Shown here one piece after another: positions 9,920-19,259 of a stretch of 64,000 bases of DNA (its first letter is position 1; the number at the start of each line of letters is the position of its first letter). Location of the stretch: the NCBI RefSeq assembly GCF_000812565.1, contig NZ_JTAM01000054.1:1-64000 (forward strand). Reading direction: 5' to 3'. A program made the translations under genes and the position numbers. The notes under the pieces are model-generated. The model searched no databases and had not been told where the DNA came from. It was given only the letters and a program-made list of their open reading frames with translations. Source of the stretch: Flammeovirga sp. OC4. Lineage in GTDB: Bacteria; Bacteroidota; Bacteroidia; Cytophagales; Flammeovirgaceae.

Positions 9920-11074
9920 TTATTCGTTAATTGATTCTAAGATACTTTGAATAATATAATTCTGTTGTTTTTCTTCCATTTCTGTATGAATTGGTAATGA
10001 AAGGACAACATCTGATAAATGCTCAGTAACAGGGAAACTACCTTTTCCAAATTCAGATAAAGAATATGCTTTCTGAAAATGAAGTGGTACAGGGTAATAA
10101 ATCATTGACGGCACCCCTTTTTCTTGTAGTTTCTCTTTTAATTCATCCCTATTTACCCCTTCTACTTTAAGTGTATATTGATGGTAAACATGTGTAGAAT
10201 ATACAGCTAATTTTGGCGTTTGTAATTGCATGATATCCTTAAATGAATCATCATACTTTTTAGCTACTCTTCTTCTATTTGAATTATATTGATCCAAATG
10301 AGGTAATTTAACTCTTAATATTGCAGCTTGTATTGTATCTAATCTAGAATTACAGCCGATAATATCATGGTGATATTTTATAGATTGACCATGACTAGCT
10401 ATCATCTTAGCTTTTTTAGCTAATTCATCATCATTGATTAGCATTGCACCACCATCGCCATAACAACCTAGATTTTTAGATGGAAAAAAAGATGTACAAC
10501 CAATATGACCAATTGTCCCAGCTTTCTTAATAGTTCCATCTGAAAAAGTATAATCAGCCCCTATCGCTTGTGCAGTATCTTCAATTACAAATAAATTATG
10601 CTTTTTAGAAAGCTGCATAATTGACTCCATATCAGCACACTGACCATACAAATGTACAGGTACAATAGCTTTTGTTTTGGGAGTTATTTTACTTTCAATT
10701 TGACTAACATCTATAGTGAAAAGATCAGAGTCTACATCAACAAAAACAGGTGTTAATTGTAATAACGCAATAACTTCTGCTGTTGCAACATAAGTATGAA
10801 CAGGAACTAATACTTCGTCACCTGGCTGTAATCCAACAGCCATCATAGCTACTTGTAAAGCATCTGTTCCATTTGCACATGGTACTGTATGCTTTACCTT
10901 ATTGTAAATGGCTAATTCTTCTGCAAAAGATTTAACTGCAGGACCGTTTATAAAAGCACATGAGTGAATAACCTCTTGAATACCTTTATCTACATCCTCT
11001 TTAATATTTAAATATTGAGTATGAAGATCAACCATTTGAATTTTACTTATATCTTCTCTTTTTATGTTAGTCAT
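9920..11074 (-). CDS. wbpE: UDP-3-keto-GlcNAcA aminotransferase, DegT/DnrJ/EryC1 family (WbpE/WlbC-like)
   Basis: A 384-residue PLP-dependent sugar aminotransferase. Diagnostic segments are 'CANGTDALQVAMMAVGLQPGDEVLVP' split around the fold start, 'VIEDTAQAIGADY', and 'TSFFPSKNLGCYGDGGAML', whose Lys forms the Schiff base with PLP. The C-terminus 'MIYYPVPLHFQKAYS' is typical of WbpE. It transfers an amino group, usually from glutamate, to the 3-keto sugar made by the WbpB-like enzyme. Only 2 bases separate it from the upstream UDP-sugar dehydrogenase gene. Confidence 0.93.
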   Translation of the reverse strand: MTNIKREDISKIQMVDLHTQYLNIKEDVDKGIQEVIHSCAFINGPAVKSFAEELAIYNKVKHTVPCANGTDALQVAMMAVGLQPGDEVLVPVHTYVATAEVIALLQLTPVFVDVDSDLFTIDVSQIESKITPKTKAIVPVHLYGQCADMESIMQLSKKHNLFVIEDTAQAIGADYTFSDGTIKKAGTIGHIGCTSFFPSKNLGCYGDGGAMLINDDELAKKAKMIASHGQSIKYHHDIIGCNSRLDTIQAAILRVKLPHLDQYNSNRRRVAKKYDDSFKDIMQLQTPKLAVYSTHVYHQYTLKVEGVNRDELKEKLQEKGVPSMIYYPVPLHFQKAYSLSEFGKGSFPVTEHLSDVVLSLPIHTEMEEKQQNYIIQSILESINE

Positions 11075-11076
11075 GT

Positions 11077-12342
11077 TTATAATCTATCTGTAATAACTTC
11101 TGATGGCAATACACTTTTTACATCATAAATAACAGTAGAACCATTATTTACTTTTGACCAATCCAATTCCTTGAACTCATTATGTGCTACTGTTAAAACA
11201 ATTGCACTGTAATCATTTTGTATTCTACTCACTAGATCGATATTGTATTCCTCTTTCACCTCTTCTTTTGATGCATAAGGGTCGTAAACATCTAAATCAA
11301 CACCAAATTCTTGGAATTCATGAATAACATCAATTACTCTTGAATTTCTAATATCTGGACAATCTTCTTTGAACGTGATACCTAAAATTAAGACTTTTGA
11401 ATTTTTGATAGCATGTCCCTTTTTCACCATCAGTTTTATAACTTGATTGGCTACAAATGGCCCCATTCCATCGTTAATTCTTCTTCCAGATAAAATTACT
11501 TCTGGGTGATATCCTAATGATTCCGCTTTATATGTTAAATAAAATGGATCAACTCCGATACAATGTCCCCCTACTAAACCGGGTCTAAATGGTAAGAAAT
11601 TCCATTTTGTACCTGCAGCTTCTAAGACATCCAGTGTATCAATACCTACTTTATCAAATATTTTTGATAGTTCATTCACAAAAGCAATGTTCAAATCTCT
11701 TTGAGAGTTCTCTATTACTTTAGCAGCTTCTGCAACCTTAAGGTTAGGTGCTTTATGAGTTCCTACCGTAACAATTGCTTTATATAATTGATCCACTTCT
11801 TCAGCAATTTCAGGAGTTGAACCAGAAGTTACTTTCATAATATTATGAACTCTGTGTACATGGTCACCTGGATTTATTCTTTCGGGTGAATAACCACAGA
11901 AAAAGTCTTTGTTATAAGAAAGACCAGAAACTTTTTCTAAAACCGGCACACACTCTTCTTCTGTACAACCAGGGTAAACAGTAGATTCATAAATTACAAT
12001 ATTACCACTTGATAATACTGAACCTACTGTCTCACTAGATTTCTTTAATGGAGTTAGATTAGGAGTTTTATATTCATCAATTGGAGTTGGCACTGTTACT
12101 ATATAAATATCAGCATCCTTAATCGATTCTATTTGATCAGAATATGATAAACCTTCAGCAAGTTTCATTTCTTCAGGAGTTACTTCAAGAGTACTATCCT
12201 CTCCATTAATTAACTCTTTGATTCTTTCAGAATTAATATCGAAACCAATAACAGAAAAGCCTTGTTTACCAAACTCGACAGCTAAAGGTAAACCAACATA
12301 CCCTAATCCAATTATTGCCAGTTTTTTTTGTTTGATGTTCAT
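11077..12342 (-). CDS. wbpA: UDP-N-acetylhexosamine 6-dehydrogenase (WbpA/TviB family)
   Basis: A 421-residue NAD-dependent nucleotide-sugar dehydrogenase. It has the N-terminal Rossmann motif 'IIGLGYVGLPLAVEFGK', the 'TVPTPID' segment, and the catalytic Cys261 in 'GLVGGHCIGVDPFYLTY'. 'NSRVIDVIHEF' lies in the C-terminal UDP-binding domain. Its place directly before WbpE, WbpD and WbpB homologues suggests it supplies UDP-GlcNAcA for that pathway. It is a paralogue of the gene at 19260-20525: 65 residues around the active site (202-266 here) are identical in both, while the DNA differs at many synonymous sites. Confidence 0.9.
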   Translation of the reverse strand: MNIKQKKLAIIGLGYVGLPLAVEFGKQGFSVIGFDINSERIKELINGEDSTLEVTPEEMKLAEGLSYSDQIESIKDADIYIVTVPTPIDEYKTPNLTPLKKSSETVGSVLSSGNIVIYESTVYPGCTEEECVPVLEKVSGLSYNKDFFCGYSPERINPGDHVHRVHNIMKVTSGSTPEIAEEVDQLYKAIVTVGTHKAPNLKVAEAAKVIENSQRDLNIAFVNELSKIFDKVGIDTLDVLEAAGTKWNFLPFRPGLVGGHCIGVDPFYLTYKAESLGYHPEVILSGRRINDGMGPFVANQVIKLMVKKGHAIKNSKVLILGITFKEDCPDIRNSRVIDVIHEFQEFGVDLDVYDPYASKEEVKEEYNIDLVSRIQNDYSAIVLTVAHNEFKELDWSKVNNGSTVIYDVKSVLPSEVITDRL

Positions 12343-12358
12343 CGTTTAGTTTAATTTA

Positions 12359-13366
12359 CTATTTCTTTAGGTACCAATCTACAGTTTTCAAGATTCCGCT
12401 TTCAAAATCTTCATCCGCTTTCCAACCCAGCTGCCCCTCTATTTTTGAAGCATCAATTGCATATCTTCTATCATGACCTGGTCTATCAATAACAAAAGTA
12501 ATCAACTCTTTATAGGATTTACCATTAGTTAAAGGTTGTTTACTATCAAGTATGGAACAGATCTTATCTACGATATATAAATTATCCCTTTCGTTGCGTC
12601 CCCCTATGTTATAAGTTTCACCAAAAGTACCAGTATGATATACCAAATCAATACCTTTGCAATGGTCTAAAACATAAAGCCAATCTCTTATATTTTTACC
12701 ATCTCCATAAATAGGAATTGGTTCTTGAGCTAAAGCCTTTCTAATAATTGTAGGAATTAGTTTTTCCTTATGTTGTTTTGGACCATAGTTATTAGAGCAG
12801 TTAGTTGTAACCACATTCATTCCATAAGTATGAAAATACGATCGCACAATCATATCTGATGAGGCTTTTGACGCACTGTAAGGTGAATTCGGAGCATAAG
12901 GTGTTTCTTCTGTAAACAAACCCGTCTCTCCCAACGTACCATACACTTCATCGGTTGATATATGATGAAACTTGCTTTCTTTATATGCCTCTTTATATTT
13001 AAAGGGTGCATCCATCCAGTATTTTCGAGCTACGTCTATCAAAACAAAGGTACCATGAACATTAGTTTGTATAAATGCTTCTGGACCTGTAATAGAATTA
13101 TCAACATGCGATTCTGCTGCAAAGTGAATTACTCCTCTAATGTCATATTTATCAAACAACTCTTCTATCAAGTTCCTATCACAGATATCACCTTCAACAA
13201 AAGTATACCTTGAATGCCCTTCAACCTCAGACAAATTAGATAGATCTCCAGCGTAGGTTAGCTTATCCAAGTTGATGAGATGATACTCTGGGTATTTCTC
13301 TAGAAAGTAGGGTACAAAGTTGGAACCTATAAAGCCTGCTCCACCTGTAATAAGAATAGAAGACAT
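12359..13366 (-). CDS. rmlB: dTDP-glucose 4,6-dehydratase
   Basis: A 335-residue extended short-chain dehydrogenase. It shows the NAD motif 'GGAGFIGSNF' (8-17), the catalytic pair Asp139-Glu140 with Thr138 in 'HHISTDEVYG', and Tyr163/Lys167 in 'SPYSASK', exactly as in RmlB. It converts dTDP-glucose to dTDP-4-keto-6-deoxyglucose, the second step to dTDP-L-rhamnose. It is the last of the four rml genes in transcription order (A, C, D, B), with a 51-base gap after rmlD. Confidence 0.96.
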   Translation of the reverse strand: MSSILITGGAGFIGSNFVPYFLEKYPEYHLINLDKLTYAGDLSNLSEVEGHSRYTFVEGDICDRNLIEELFDKYDIRGVIHFAAESHVDNSITGPEAFIQTNVHGTFVLIDVARKYWMDAPFKYKEAYKESKFHHISTDEVYGTLGETGLFTEETPYAPNSPYSASKASSDMIVRSYFHTYGMNVVTTNCSNNYGPKQHKEKLIPTIIRKALAQEPIPIYGDGKNIRDWLYVLDHCKGIDLVYHTGTFGETYNIGGRNERDNLYIVDKICSILDSKQPLTNGKSYKELITFVIDRPGHDRRYAIDASKIEGQLGWKADEDFESGILKTVDWYLKK

Positions 13367-13417
13367 ATTTATTTTTTATTAAAATTATTGCACAAAGTTA
13401 ATTTAAAAAGTTAACTC

Positions 13418-14272
13418 CTAATCCATTAATCTAAGACAATTCAAAAGACTCTCTTGCCAATAAGGAATTGATATATTGAATATTTTTTTAATTTTTGACT
13501 TATCTAATAAACTAAAACTTGGCCTTTTAGCAGAGGTAGGATAAGCAGAGGTAGGAATCGGATTAACCATTACCTCTATATTTTTTATTGCAAAAATAGT
13601 TTTGGCGAAATCATACCAACTTGCAACACCTTCATTACTATAATGATAAATGCCAAAATTCTCTTTGTCGAAATCTATCATCGCAAGAATAACTTTTGCT
13701 AAATCTCTAGCATAGGTAGGTGTTCCTATCTGATCAACAATAACTCCTAATTCGTTTCTTTCTCTCCCCAAACGTAACATTGTTTTTACAAAATTATTAC
13801 CAAAGCTACTATACAACCAAGCTGTTCGAATGATGTAAAAACTACTGATTTCCTCAGCTATTGCTTGCTCTCCTTTTAATTTTGTTTCTCCATAAATACC
13901 CAAAGAGCTAGTAGACATATTTTCGGTATAAGCAGTTGAACTTTCTCCTTTGAAAACAAAATCCGTAGATATATGGAACAATATAGTTTGGTTAATTTTT
14001 GATCCAATTGCTAGATTTCTTGGACCTTCAACATTAACTTTATAAGCCACCTCCTGATCTGATTCAGCTTTATCTACAGCAGTGTAAGCAGCACAATTGA
14101 TACAATAGTCAAACTTTTCCTTTGTAAAAAACTCAATAACATTTTCTAGGTTTGTAATATCAAGGTCTTTTATATCAACAAAAGTAAAATTGAAATTATT
14201 TTGATCATTTGATAGAAATTGAAGTTCAGAACCTAGTTGTCCCTTAGAACCGGTAACTAATATATTTTTCAT
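13418..14272 (-). CDS. rmlD: dTDP-4-dehydrorhamnose reductase
   Basis: A 284-residue reductive SDR with 'ILVTGSKGQLGSELQFL' at the N-terminus (the GxxGQLG form typical of RmlD), 'INCAAYTAVDKAESD', a YGETK active-site motif in 'LGIYGETKLKGE', and 'FHISTDFVFKG'. It reduces dTDP-4-keto-L-rhamnose to dTDP-L-rhamnose with NAD(P)H. It sits 6 bases downstream of rmlC in an operon-like array. The enzyme is soluble and cytoplasmic. Confidence 0.95.
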   Translation of the reverse strand: MKNILVTGSKGQLGSELQFLSNDQNNFNFTFVDIKDLDITNLENVIEFFTKEKFDYCINCAAYTAVDKAESDQEVAYKVNVEGPRNLAIGSKINQTILFHISTDFVFKGESSTAYTENMSTSSLGIYGETKLKGEQAIAEEISSFYIIRTAWLYSSFGNNFVKTMLRLGRERNELGVIVDQIGTPTYARDLAKVILAMIDFDKENFGIYHYSNEGVASWYDFAKTIFAIKNIEVMVNPIPTSAYPTSAKRPSFSLLDKSKIKKIFNISIPYWQESLLNCLRLMD

Positions 14273-14278
14273 TATTTT

Positions 14279-14818
14279 TTACAATTCTGATAATAGTGGT
14301 AGTTTTTGATCTTTTTCTGAAATAATTTCTTTTCCTAATGGAATTTGCCAATCAATTCCTAGTTCTGGATCGTTATATTTTATTCCTCCTTCAGATTCTT
14401 TATTGTAGTAATTATCACATTTATAAGCAAACTCAGCATTCTCAGATAATACTGAAAAACCATGAGCAAACCCTCTTGGCACAAAAAGTTGGCGATGGTT
14501 TTCTGCTGATAATTCTACTGCTTCAAATTGACCATAAGTCTCACTATCAGGTCGTAGATCTACAGCGACATCAATAACTTTACCTGATAACACTCGTACT
14601 AGTTTAGCTTGAGCATGTACCCCTTTTTGAAAATGTAACCCTCGAATTACACCATAACAAGATGAAGATTGATTATCTTGAACAAAACTCACCGCTAATC
14701 CGGTTACTTCGGTAAATTTTCTAAGGTGAAAGCTTTCAAAAAAATACCCTCTTTCGTCTCCGAATACTTGAGGTTCTAGAATATAACAGTCTTTTAATTT
14801 TGTTGGTGTAATTTTCAT
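14279..14818 (-). CDS. rmlC: dTDP-4-dehydrorhamnose 3,5-epimerase
   Basis: A 179-residue cupin. It has the catalytic His62 in 'GVIRGLHFQKG', the 'GKVIDVAVDLR' strand with the active-site Asp, and 'LFVPRGFAHGF' and 'YKCDNYYNKESEGGIKYNDP', all standard RmlC signatures. It epimerises C3 and C5 of dTDP-4-keto-6-deoxyglucose. It lies 9 bases from rmlA and 6 bases from rmlD. Its full family length is intact. Confidence 0.96.
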   Translation of the reverse strand: MKITPTKLKDCYILEPQVFGDERGYFFESFHLRKFTEVTGLAVSFVQDNQSSSCYGVIRGLHFQKGVHAQAKLVRVLSGKVIDVAVDLRPDSETYGQFEAVELSAENHRQLFVPRGFAHGFSVLSENAEFAYKCDNYYNKESEGGIKYNDPELGIDWQIPLGKEIISEKDQKLPLLSEL

Positions 14819-14827
14819 CCTACTTAA

Positions 14828-15688
14828 TTATTCTATAATATTCAATATATATTGACCATAACCACTTTTTATTAAAGGAGTTGCGACATCTTTTAATTGT
14901 TTCTTATCAATAAAACCCATTCGATACGCTACTTCTTCTATACACCCGACACTGAGTCCTTGTCGTTCCTCTATAACTCTAACATATTCTCCTGCCTGCA
15001 TCAATGATGCGAATGTTCCAGTATCCAACCAAGCCGTTCCTCTATTCATAATACTTACATTCAATTTCCCTCTTCGTAAGTATTCTTCATTGATTGAAGT
15101 AATTTCTAATTCACCTCTAGCACTTGGCTTAATACTTTTTGCAATATCAACTACATCATTGTCATAGAAATATAACCCTGGGACAGCATAATTTGATTTA
15201 GGTTGCAATGGCTTTTCCTCAATAGATATAGCCTTTTTATTTTCATCAAATTCTACAACACCATAACGTTCTGGATCATTAACATGATAAGCATAAACAC
15301 AGCCGCCCTCAACATTACGATTCGACTGCAACAAAGTGGACAACCCTGATCCATAAAAAATATTATCGCCTAGGATTAACGAAACTTTATCTTCACCAAT
15401 AAACTTCTCTCCAATAAGGAACGCTTGAGCCAAACCTTCTGGTTTTTCTTGTACCTCATATGAAAATGTGCAACCTAGTTGAGAACCGTCTCCTAATAAC
15501 TTTTGGAAAAGAGGTAAATGTTCAGGAGTAGAAATAATTAGTATATCTCTAATTCCTGACAGCATTAGCGTAGAAAGAGGGTAATAAATCATTGGCTTAT
15601 TATAAACTGGCATTAACTGCTTGCTTATCGCCAAAGTTAAAGGGTGTAGCCTAGTACCAGACCCACCCGCTAAAATTATTCCTTTCAT
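14828..15688 (-). CDS. rmlA: Glucose-1-phosphate thymidylyltransferase
   Basis: A 286-residue sugar nucleotidyltransferase with the signature '[16 protein letters not shown]' and '[20 protein letters not shown]', plus '[11 protein letters not shown]' and '[17 protein letters not shown]', typical of RmlA. It makes dTDP-glucose from dTTP and glucose-1-phosphate, the entry step to rhamnose. Its ATG overlaps the upstream ugd stop codon by one base (TAATG), so translation is probably coupled. Confidence 0.96.
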   Translation of the reverse strand: MKGIILAGGSGTRLHPLTLAISKQLMPVYNKPMIYYPLSTLMLSGIRDILIISTPEHLPLFQKLLGDGSQLGCTFSYEVQEKPEGLAQAFLIGEKFIGEDKVSLILGDNIFYGSGLSTLLQSNRNVEGGCVYAYHVNDPERYGVVEFDENKKAISIEEKPLQPKSNYAVPGLYFYDNDVVDIAKSIKPSARGELEITSINEEYLRRGKLNVSIMNRGTAWLDTGTFASLMQAGEYVRVIEERQGLSVGCIEEVAYRMGFIDKKQLKDVATPLIKSGYGQYILNIIE

Positions 15689-17085
15689 TATTTCCCGATA
15701 TTATAAACGCTGAAACCAATTTCTATCAACGCTTTCTTATCTAGAATATTTCGTCCATCAAATATATTCGCTGGCTTTAATACTTTTGAATATATCTCTT
15801 CCCAATTATAATCTTTGAATTCATCCCACTCTGTTAATACAGCAATTGCATGTGCATTATCTACTGCATTAAAAGGATTATTCACAACCTTTACCTTACT
15901 TCTAATATATTCAATAGAATGATTATTTAAATATTCTAAATCAGCATACACTCTCTCTTCAGATACTTTCGGGTCATATACAACAATTTCTGCCTCTTCA
16001 TCTAATAAATGATCTGCAACATAAATCGCTGCCGATTCACGAGTATCATTAGTATCCTTCTTAAATGCCCATCCCAAGAAGGCAATCTTTTTTCCTGAAA
16101 CGGTATTATAAGATTCTTTTATAATACGATCTGCAAATCGTCTTTTTTGATAATCATTCAGTTTAATCACCTGATCCCAATATTCCGCTACTTCATCTAA
16201 TCCATAAGACTTTGCTATATAAACTAGGTTTAAAACATCTTTTTGGAAACATGAACCACCAAAACCAACTGAAGACTTCAAGAATTTTGGTCCAATCCTA
16301 CTGTCCATACCAATAGCTCTAGCAATTTCATCTACATCTGCTTCTGTTTTTTCACATAGAGCTGACATCGCATTAATTGATGAAATTCGTTGTGCTAAAA
16401 ATGCATTTGCTGTTAACTTCGATAATTCTGATGACCAAACATTTGTCTGTAATACACGCTCTTTGGGTACCCACGCTTCATAGATTGAAGATAAAGTATC
16501 TTTAGCAATTTGACCTGATTCTGTATTACCTCCACCAATTAGTACTCTATCAGGGTTTAATAAATCCTCAATAGCTGTACCTTCAGCTAAGAATTCGGGA
16601 TTTGAAAGAATTTCAAAATTAAAACCACTTTCAGAGTTAGATAAAATATCGGAGAGTGCTTCTGCTGTTCTTACAGGTAAAGTTGATTTTTCTACAACTA
16701 TTTTATCCCTTTGTGCTACTCTTGCTATTTGACGTGCACAAAGTTCAATATATTTTAAATCCGCAGCTTGACCTTTTCCTTTTCCATACGTTTTTGTAGG
16801 TGTATTTACGGAAATAAAAATCATATCTGCATCTCTTATGCCTTGATCCACATCAGTTGAGAAGAAAAGGTTTTTTCCTCTTGTTTGTTCCACTACTTCA
16901 GCCAATCCAGGCTCATAAATAGGTAGCTTATCCAAATCAGCATCATTCCAATCTTTAATACGTTGCTCATTAATATCAACAATATTGACTTTTATATTCG
17001 GATTTTTCAGAGCAATTACTGCCATTGTTGGTCCACCAACATAGCCTGCACCAATACAACAAATGTTTTTAATTTCTTTTTTCAT
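15688..17085 (-). CDS. ugd: UDP-glucose 6-dehydrogenase (UGDH type)
   Basis: A 465-residue UDP-glucose dehydrogenase. It has '[18 protein letters not shown]' for NAD binding, '[18 protein letters not shown]', '[15 protein letters not shown]', and the catalytic Cys279 in '[20 protein letters not shown]'. The length and the [10 protein letters not shown] loop match the longer, eukaryote-like UGDH subgroup rather than the short bacterial Ugd. It oxidises UDP-glucose to UDP-glucuronic acid. It is 7 bases downstream of wzz and is the third UDP-sugar dehydrogenase in the cluster. Confidence 0.94.
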   Translation of the reverse strand: MKKEIKNICCIGAGYVGGPTMAVIALKNPNIKVNIVDINEQRIKDWNDADLDKLPIYEPGLAEVVEQTRGKNLFFSTDVDQGIRDADMIFISVNTPTKTYGKGKGQAADLKYIELCARQIARVAQRDKIVVEKSTLPVRTAEALSDILSNSESGFNFEILSNPEFLAEGTAIEDLLNPDRVLIGGGNTESGQIAKDTLSSIYEAWVPKERVLQTNVWSSELSKLTANAFLAQRISSINAMSALCEKTEADVDEIARAIGMDSRIGPKFLKSSVGFGGSCFQKDVLNLVYIAKSYGLDEVAEYWDQVIKLNDYQKRRFADRIIKESYNTVSGKKIAFLGWAFKKDTNDTRESAAIYVADHLLDEEAEIVVYDPKVSEERVYADLEYLNNHSIEYIRSKVKVVNNPFNAVDNAHAIAVLTEWDEFKDYNWEEIYSKVLKPANIFDGRNILDKKALIEIGFSVYNIGK

Positions 17086-17092
17086 AACGGAT

Positions 17093-18151
17093 TTAATTTT
17101 TCAAATTAGCTTTGGATTTTAGAAACGAGTTAACGTCTGTTAGTATAGCAAAAACAATAATACAGATAAAACCAGCTAACATCCCTAAAGCTGTTTTCCC
17201 TTTTGCTGACAAAGAAACAGTATAAAACTCGGAAAATCTATTAACAAATTCTACCGGTTGTAATAACGATAATTTCCTTTTGATTTCAGCAATACTATCA
17301 TCAGCTTCTCTGCTTTTCTGCATTGCTTCAAAGGCTAGTTCACCACTTTGTCTAATATAGCTATCTTGTTGTTGATCGTTTGACATTACTAAAACGCTTG
17401 GACTATTACGTTGAGCATTACCTCTCTGAATTAGTTCACCTTGTGAATCAAGAATCTTTTTATAAGCTTGGTTGTATTCTTGTAACTCTTTCTTTTCAAA
17501 TGTGATTGTTTCCGATTTTATTAATAAATTTTGCTTATAAACCTCTAAGTTTTTTTTGATATAAACGTTATTATTAAAATAGTATTCAAAGCCTTGTTGA
17601 ATAACCTGCTTTGTAATATTAGCATCATCTGAACTGACAACTATTTCGAAACGAGTTTCATTATCATAACTATCAATTAACATTGAATCTGCAATATGAG
17701 TATCCTCTATAGCTCCATATTTATATAAGTGGAAATATCCCTTCGCTGTTATTTCAGAAAGGAACTCGGCATTTTCAATAGGAATATTTAATGCTTTAGC
17801 AAGCATTGGTCTCCCTTCATCTGTGCATAATGCATTCAACTCACTTATTTCTGTAATAAAATCAACTCCCTTTAAAAACCTTGAATTAACAGTCGCTTTG
17901 GAGGAGTAAAATTTAGATGTATTCTTTGACATATACCCTAAAACACCTCCAATTACTATTGCTAAACCAATTAATAATTTCCATTTGTTGACTATATTGT
18001 AAAAGTACAATATGAAGTTCAATAACAGCTTCCCAATACCATTTACAAGTGAATTAATCTTATCTCCAATAATTGAGAATAATTCAATTAAATCAATCTC
18101 ATCAGAATTGGTGGTAGTTTGGCTTTTTAAATTGTTTTTATTTTCTTCCAT
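17093..18151 (-). CDS. wzz: Chain-length determinant (Wzz-like) inner membrane protein
   Basis: A 352-residue protein with a cytoplasmic N-terminus, a first membrane helix around residues 55-73 ('[18 protein letters not shown]'), a long helical periplasmic domain (about 75-315) and a second helix near 318-340 ('[20 protein letters not shown]'). This is the Wzz/PCP topology. There is no kinase domain, so it resembles PCP-1 or kinase-less proteins. It should set the chain length of the Wzy polymer. A candidate -7 box lies about 30 bases upstream, and a 113-base gap separates it from tviC. Confidence 0.8.
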   Translation of the reverse strand: MEENKNNLKSQTTTNSDEIDLIELFSIIGDKINSLVNGIGKLLLNFILYFYNIVNKWKLLIGLAIVIGGVLGYMSKNTSKFYSSKATVNSRFLKGVDFITEISELNALCTDEGRPMLAKALNIPIENAEFLSEITAKGYFHLYKYGAIEDTHIADSMLIDSYDNETRFEIVVSSDDANITKQVIQQGFEYYFNNNVYIKKNLEVYKQNLLIKSETITFEKKELQEYNQAYKKILDSQGELIQRGNAQRNSPSVLVMSNDQQQDSYIRQSGELAFEAMQKSREADDSIAEIKRKLSLLQPVEFVNRFSEFYTVSLSAKGKTALGMLAGFICIIVFAILTDVNSFLKSKANLKN

Positions 18152-18181
18152 ATAGGTTAGATCTCAAATTTTATAGGTTCG

Positions 18182-18189
18182 CAAATATA
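18182..18189 (-). promoter_or_regulatory. Candidate -7 box upstream of wzz
   Basis: On the minus strand this reads TATATTTG, matching the Bacteroidota -7 pattern TAnnTTTG. A start site a few bases downstream would give a leader of about 25 bases before wzz. No clear TTTG -33 box is seen at the usual distance, so support is limited to one element and the gap position. Confidence 0.35.
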
Positions 18190-18264
18190 CAAGAAGAATT
18201 TAAAATTTTCTTTAATAAGAAAATCATTAAACTCACACTCTAAACCATTATTACCTTTACAATA

Positions 18265-19257
18265 TTATATAAAGCCTTTATTCTTAAAGTCTTCATAATA
18301 CCACTTTGATGCATTTTGCAAACCTTTTCTCACATTAAACAATGGGGTATACCCCATCAATTTTTCTGCTTTATCTATCGATGCTAATGAATGTCGTACA
18401 TCACCAGCCCTTTCAGGTCCATAATTAGGTTGTATTTTTATTACATCTTTGTTATACTCTTCCAAACACTCTTTAATTATGGAAAATAAAGTGTTTAAAC
18501 TAATTCTCTCACCAAAAGCTACATTATAAACTTGATTAACCGCAGCTTGATTCTCGGTAATTGCAGCTTGCTCATTTGCATGTACAACATTGTCGATATA
18601 TGTAAAATCCCTTGAGGTTTCTCCATCTCCATTAATAGTAGGAGCTTCATTTTTTAATAGAGAAATTACAAATTTTGGAATTACGGCTGCATATGCTCCA
18701 AAAGGGTCTTGTCTTTTACCAAAAACATTAAAATACCTTAAACCTATTGTTTCAATACCGTAAGTTTTTGAAAAAACATCAGCGTATAATTCGTTAACAT
18801 ATTTTGTCACCGCATAAGGAGACAATGGCTTTCCTATCTTATCCTCTTCTTTTGGTAGATCTGGGTGATCTCCATATGTTGAAGAGCTTGCTGCATAAAT
18901 AAATCTTTTAACACCTGCATCCTTTGCTGCTGTAAGCATATTTAAGAATCCTGAAATATTTACTTCATTAGAAGTAATTGGATCATTAATAGAGCGAGGT
19001 ACAGATCCTAAAGCTGCTTGATGGAAAATAATTTCAACACCTTCAACTGCTTTTTTACAATCTTCAATATTTCTTATATCCCCTTCTATAAAAGTAAAGT
19101 TATCTGCTTTTAAAAATGGTTGGATATTTTCCTTTTTACCTGTTGAAAAATTATCTAGACCAATAATGACATTATTCTGCTCAATAAACTTTTCTAATAG
19201 GTTTGAGCCAATAAACCCTGCCACTCCGGTAATCAATATTTTTTTATTCTTAAGCAT
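18265..19257 (-). CDS. tviC: UDP-GlcNAc(A) 4-epimerase (TviC/WbpP family)
   Basis: A 330-residue SDR epimerase. It has the NAD motif 'ITGVAGFIGSNLLEKF', the 'HQAALGSVPRSINDP' segment diagnostic of the WbpP/TviC group, Ser124-126 in 'AASSSTYGD' and Tyr148/Lys152 in 'SPYAVTK'. It also has 'GLRYFNVFGKRQDPFGAYAA', which is near-invariant in this group. It interconverts UDP-GlcNAc/UDP-GalNAc or their uronic acids. With the adjacent tviB it should yield UDP-GalNAcA. Only 2 bases separate the two genes. Confidence 0.92.
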   Translation of the reverse strand: MLKNKKILITGVAGFIGSNLLEKFIEQNNVIIGLDNFSTGKKENIQPFLKADNFTFIEGDIRNIEDCKKAVEGVEIIFHQAALGSVPRSINDPITSNEVNISGFLNMLTAAKDAGVKRFIYAASSSTYGDHPDLPKEEDKIGKPLSPYAVTKYVNELYADVFSKTYGIETIGLRYFNVFGKRQDPFGAYAAVIPKFVISLLKNEAPTINGDGETSRDFTYIDNVVHANEQAAITENQAAVNQVYNVAFGERISLNTLFSIIKECLEEYNKDVIKIQPNYGPERAGDVRHSLASIDKAEKLMGYTPLFNVRKGLQNASKWYYEDFKNKGFI

Positions 19258-19259
19258 GA

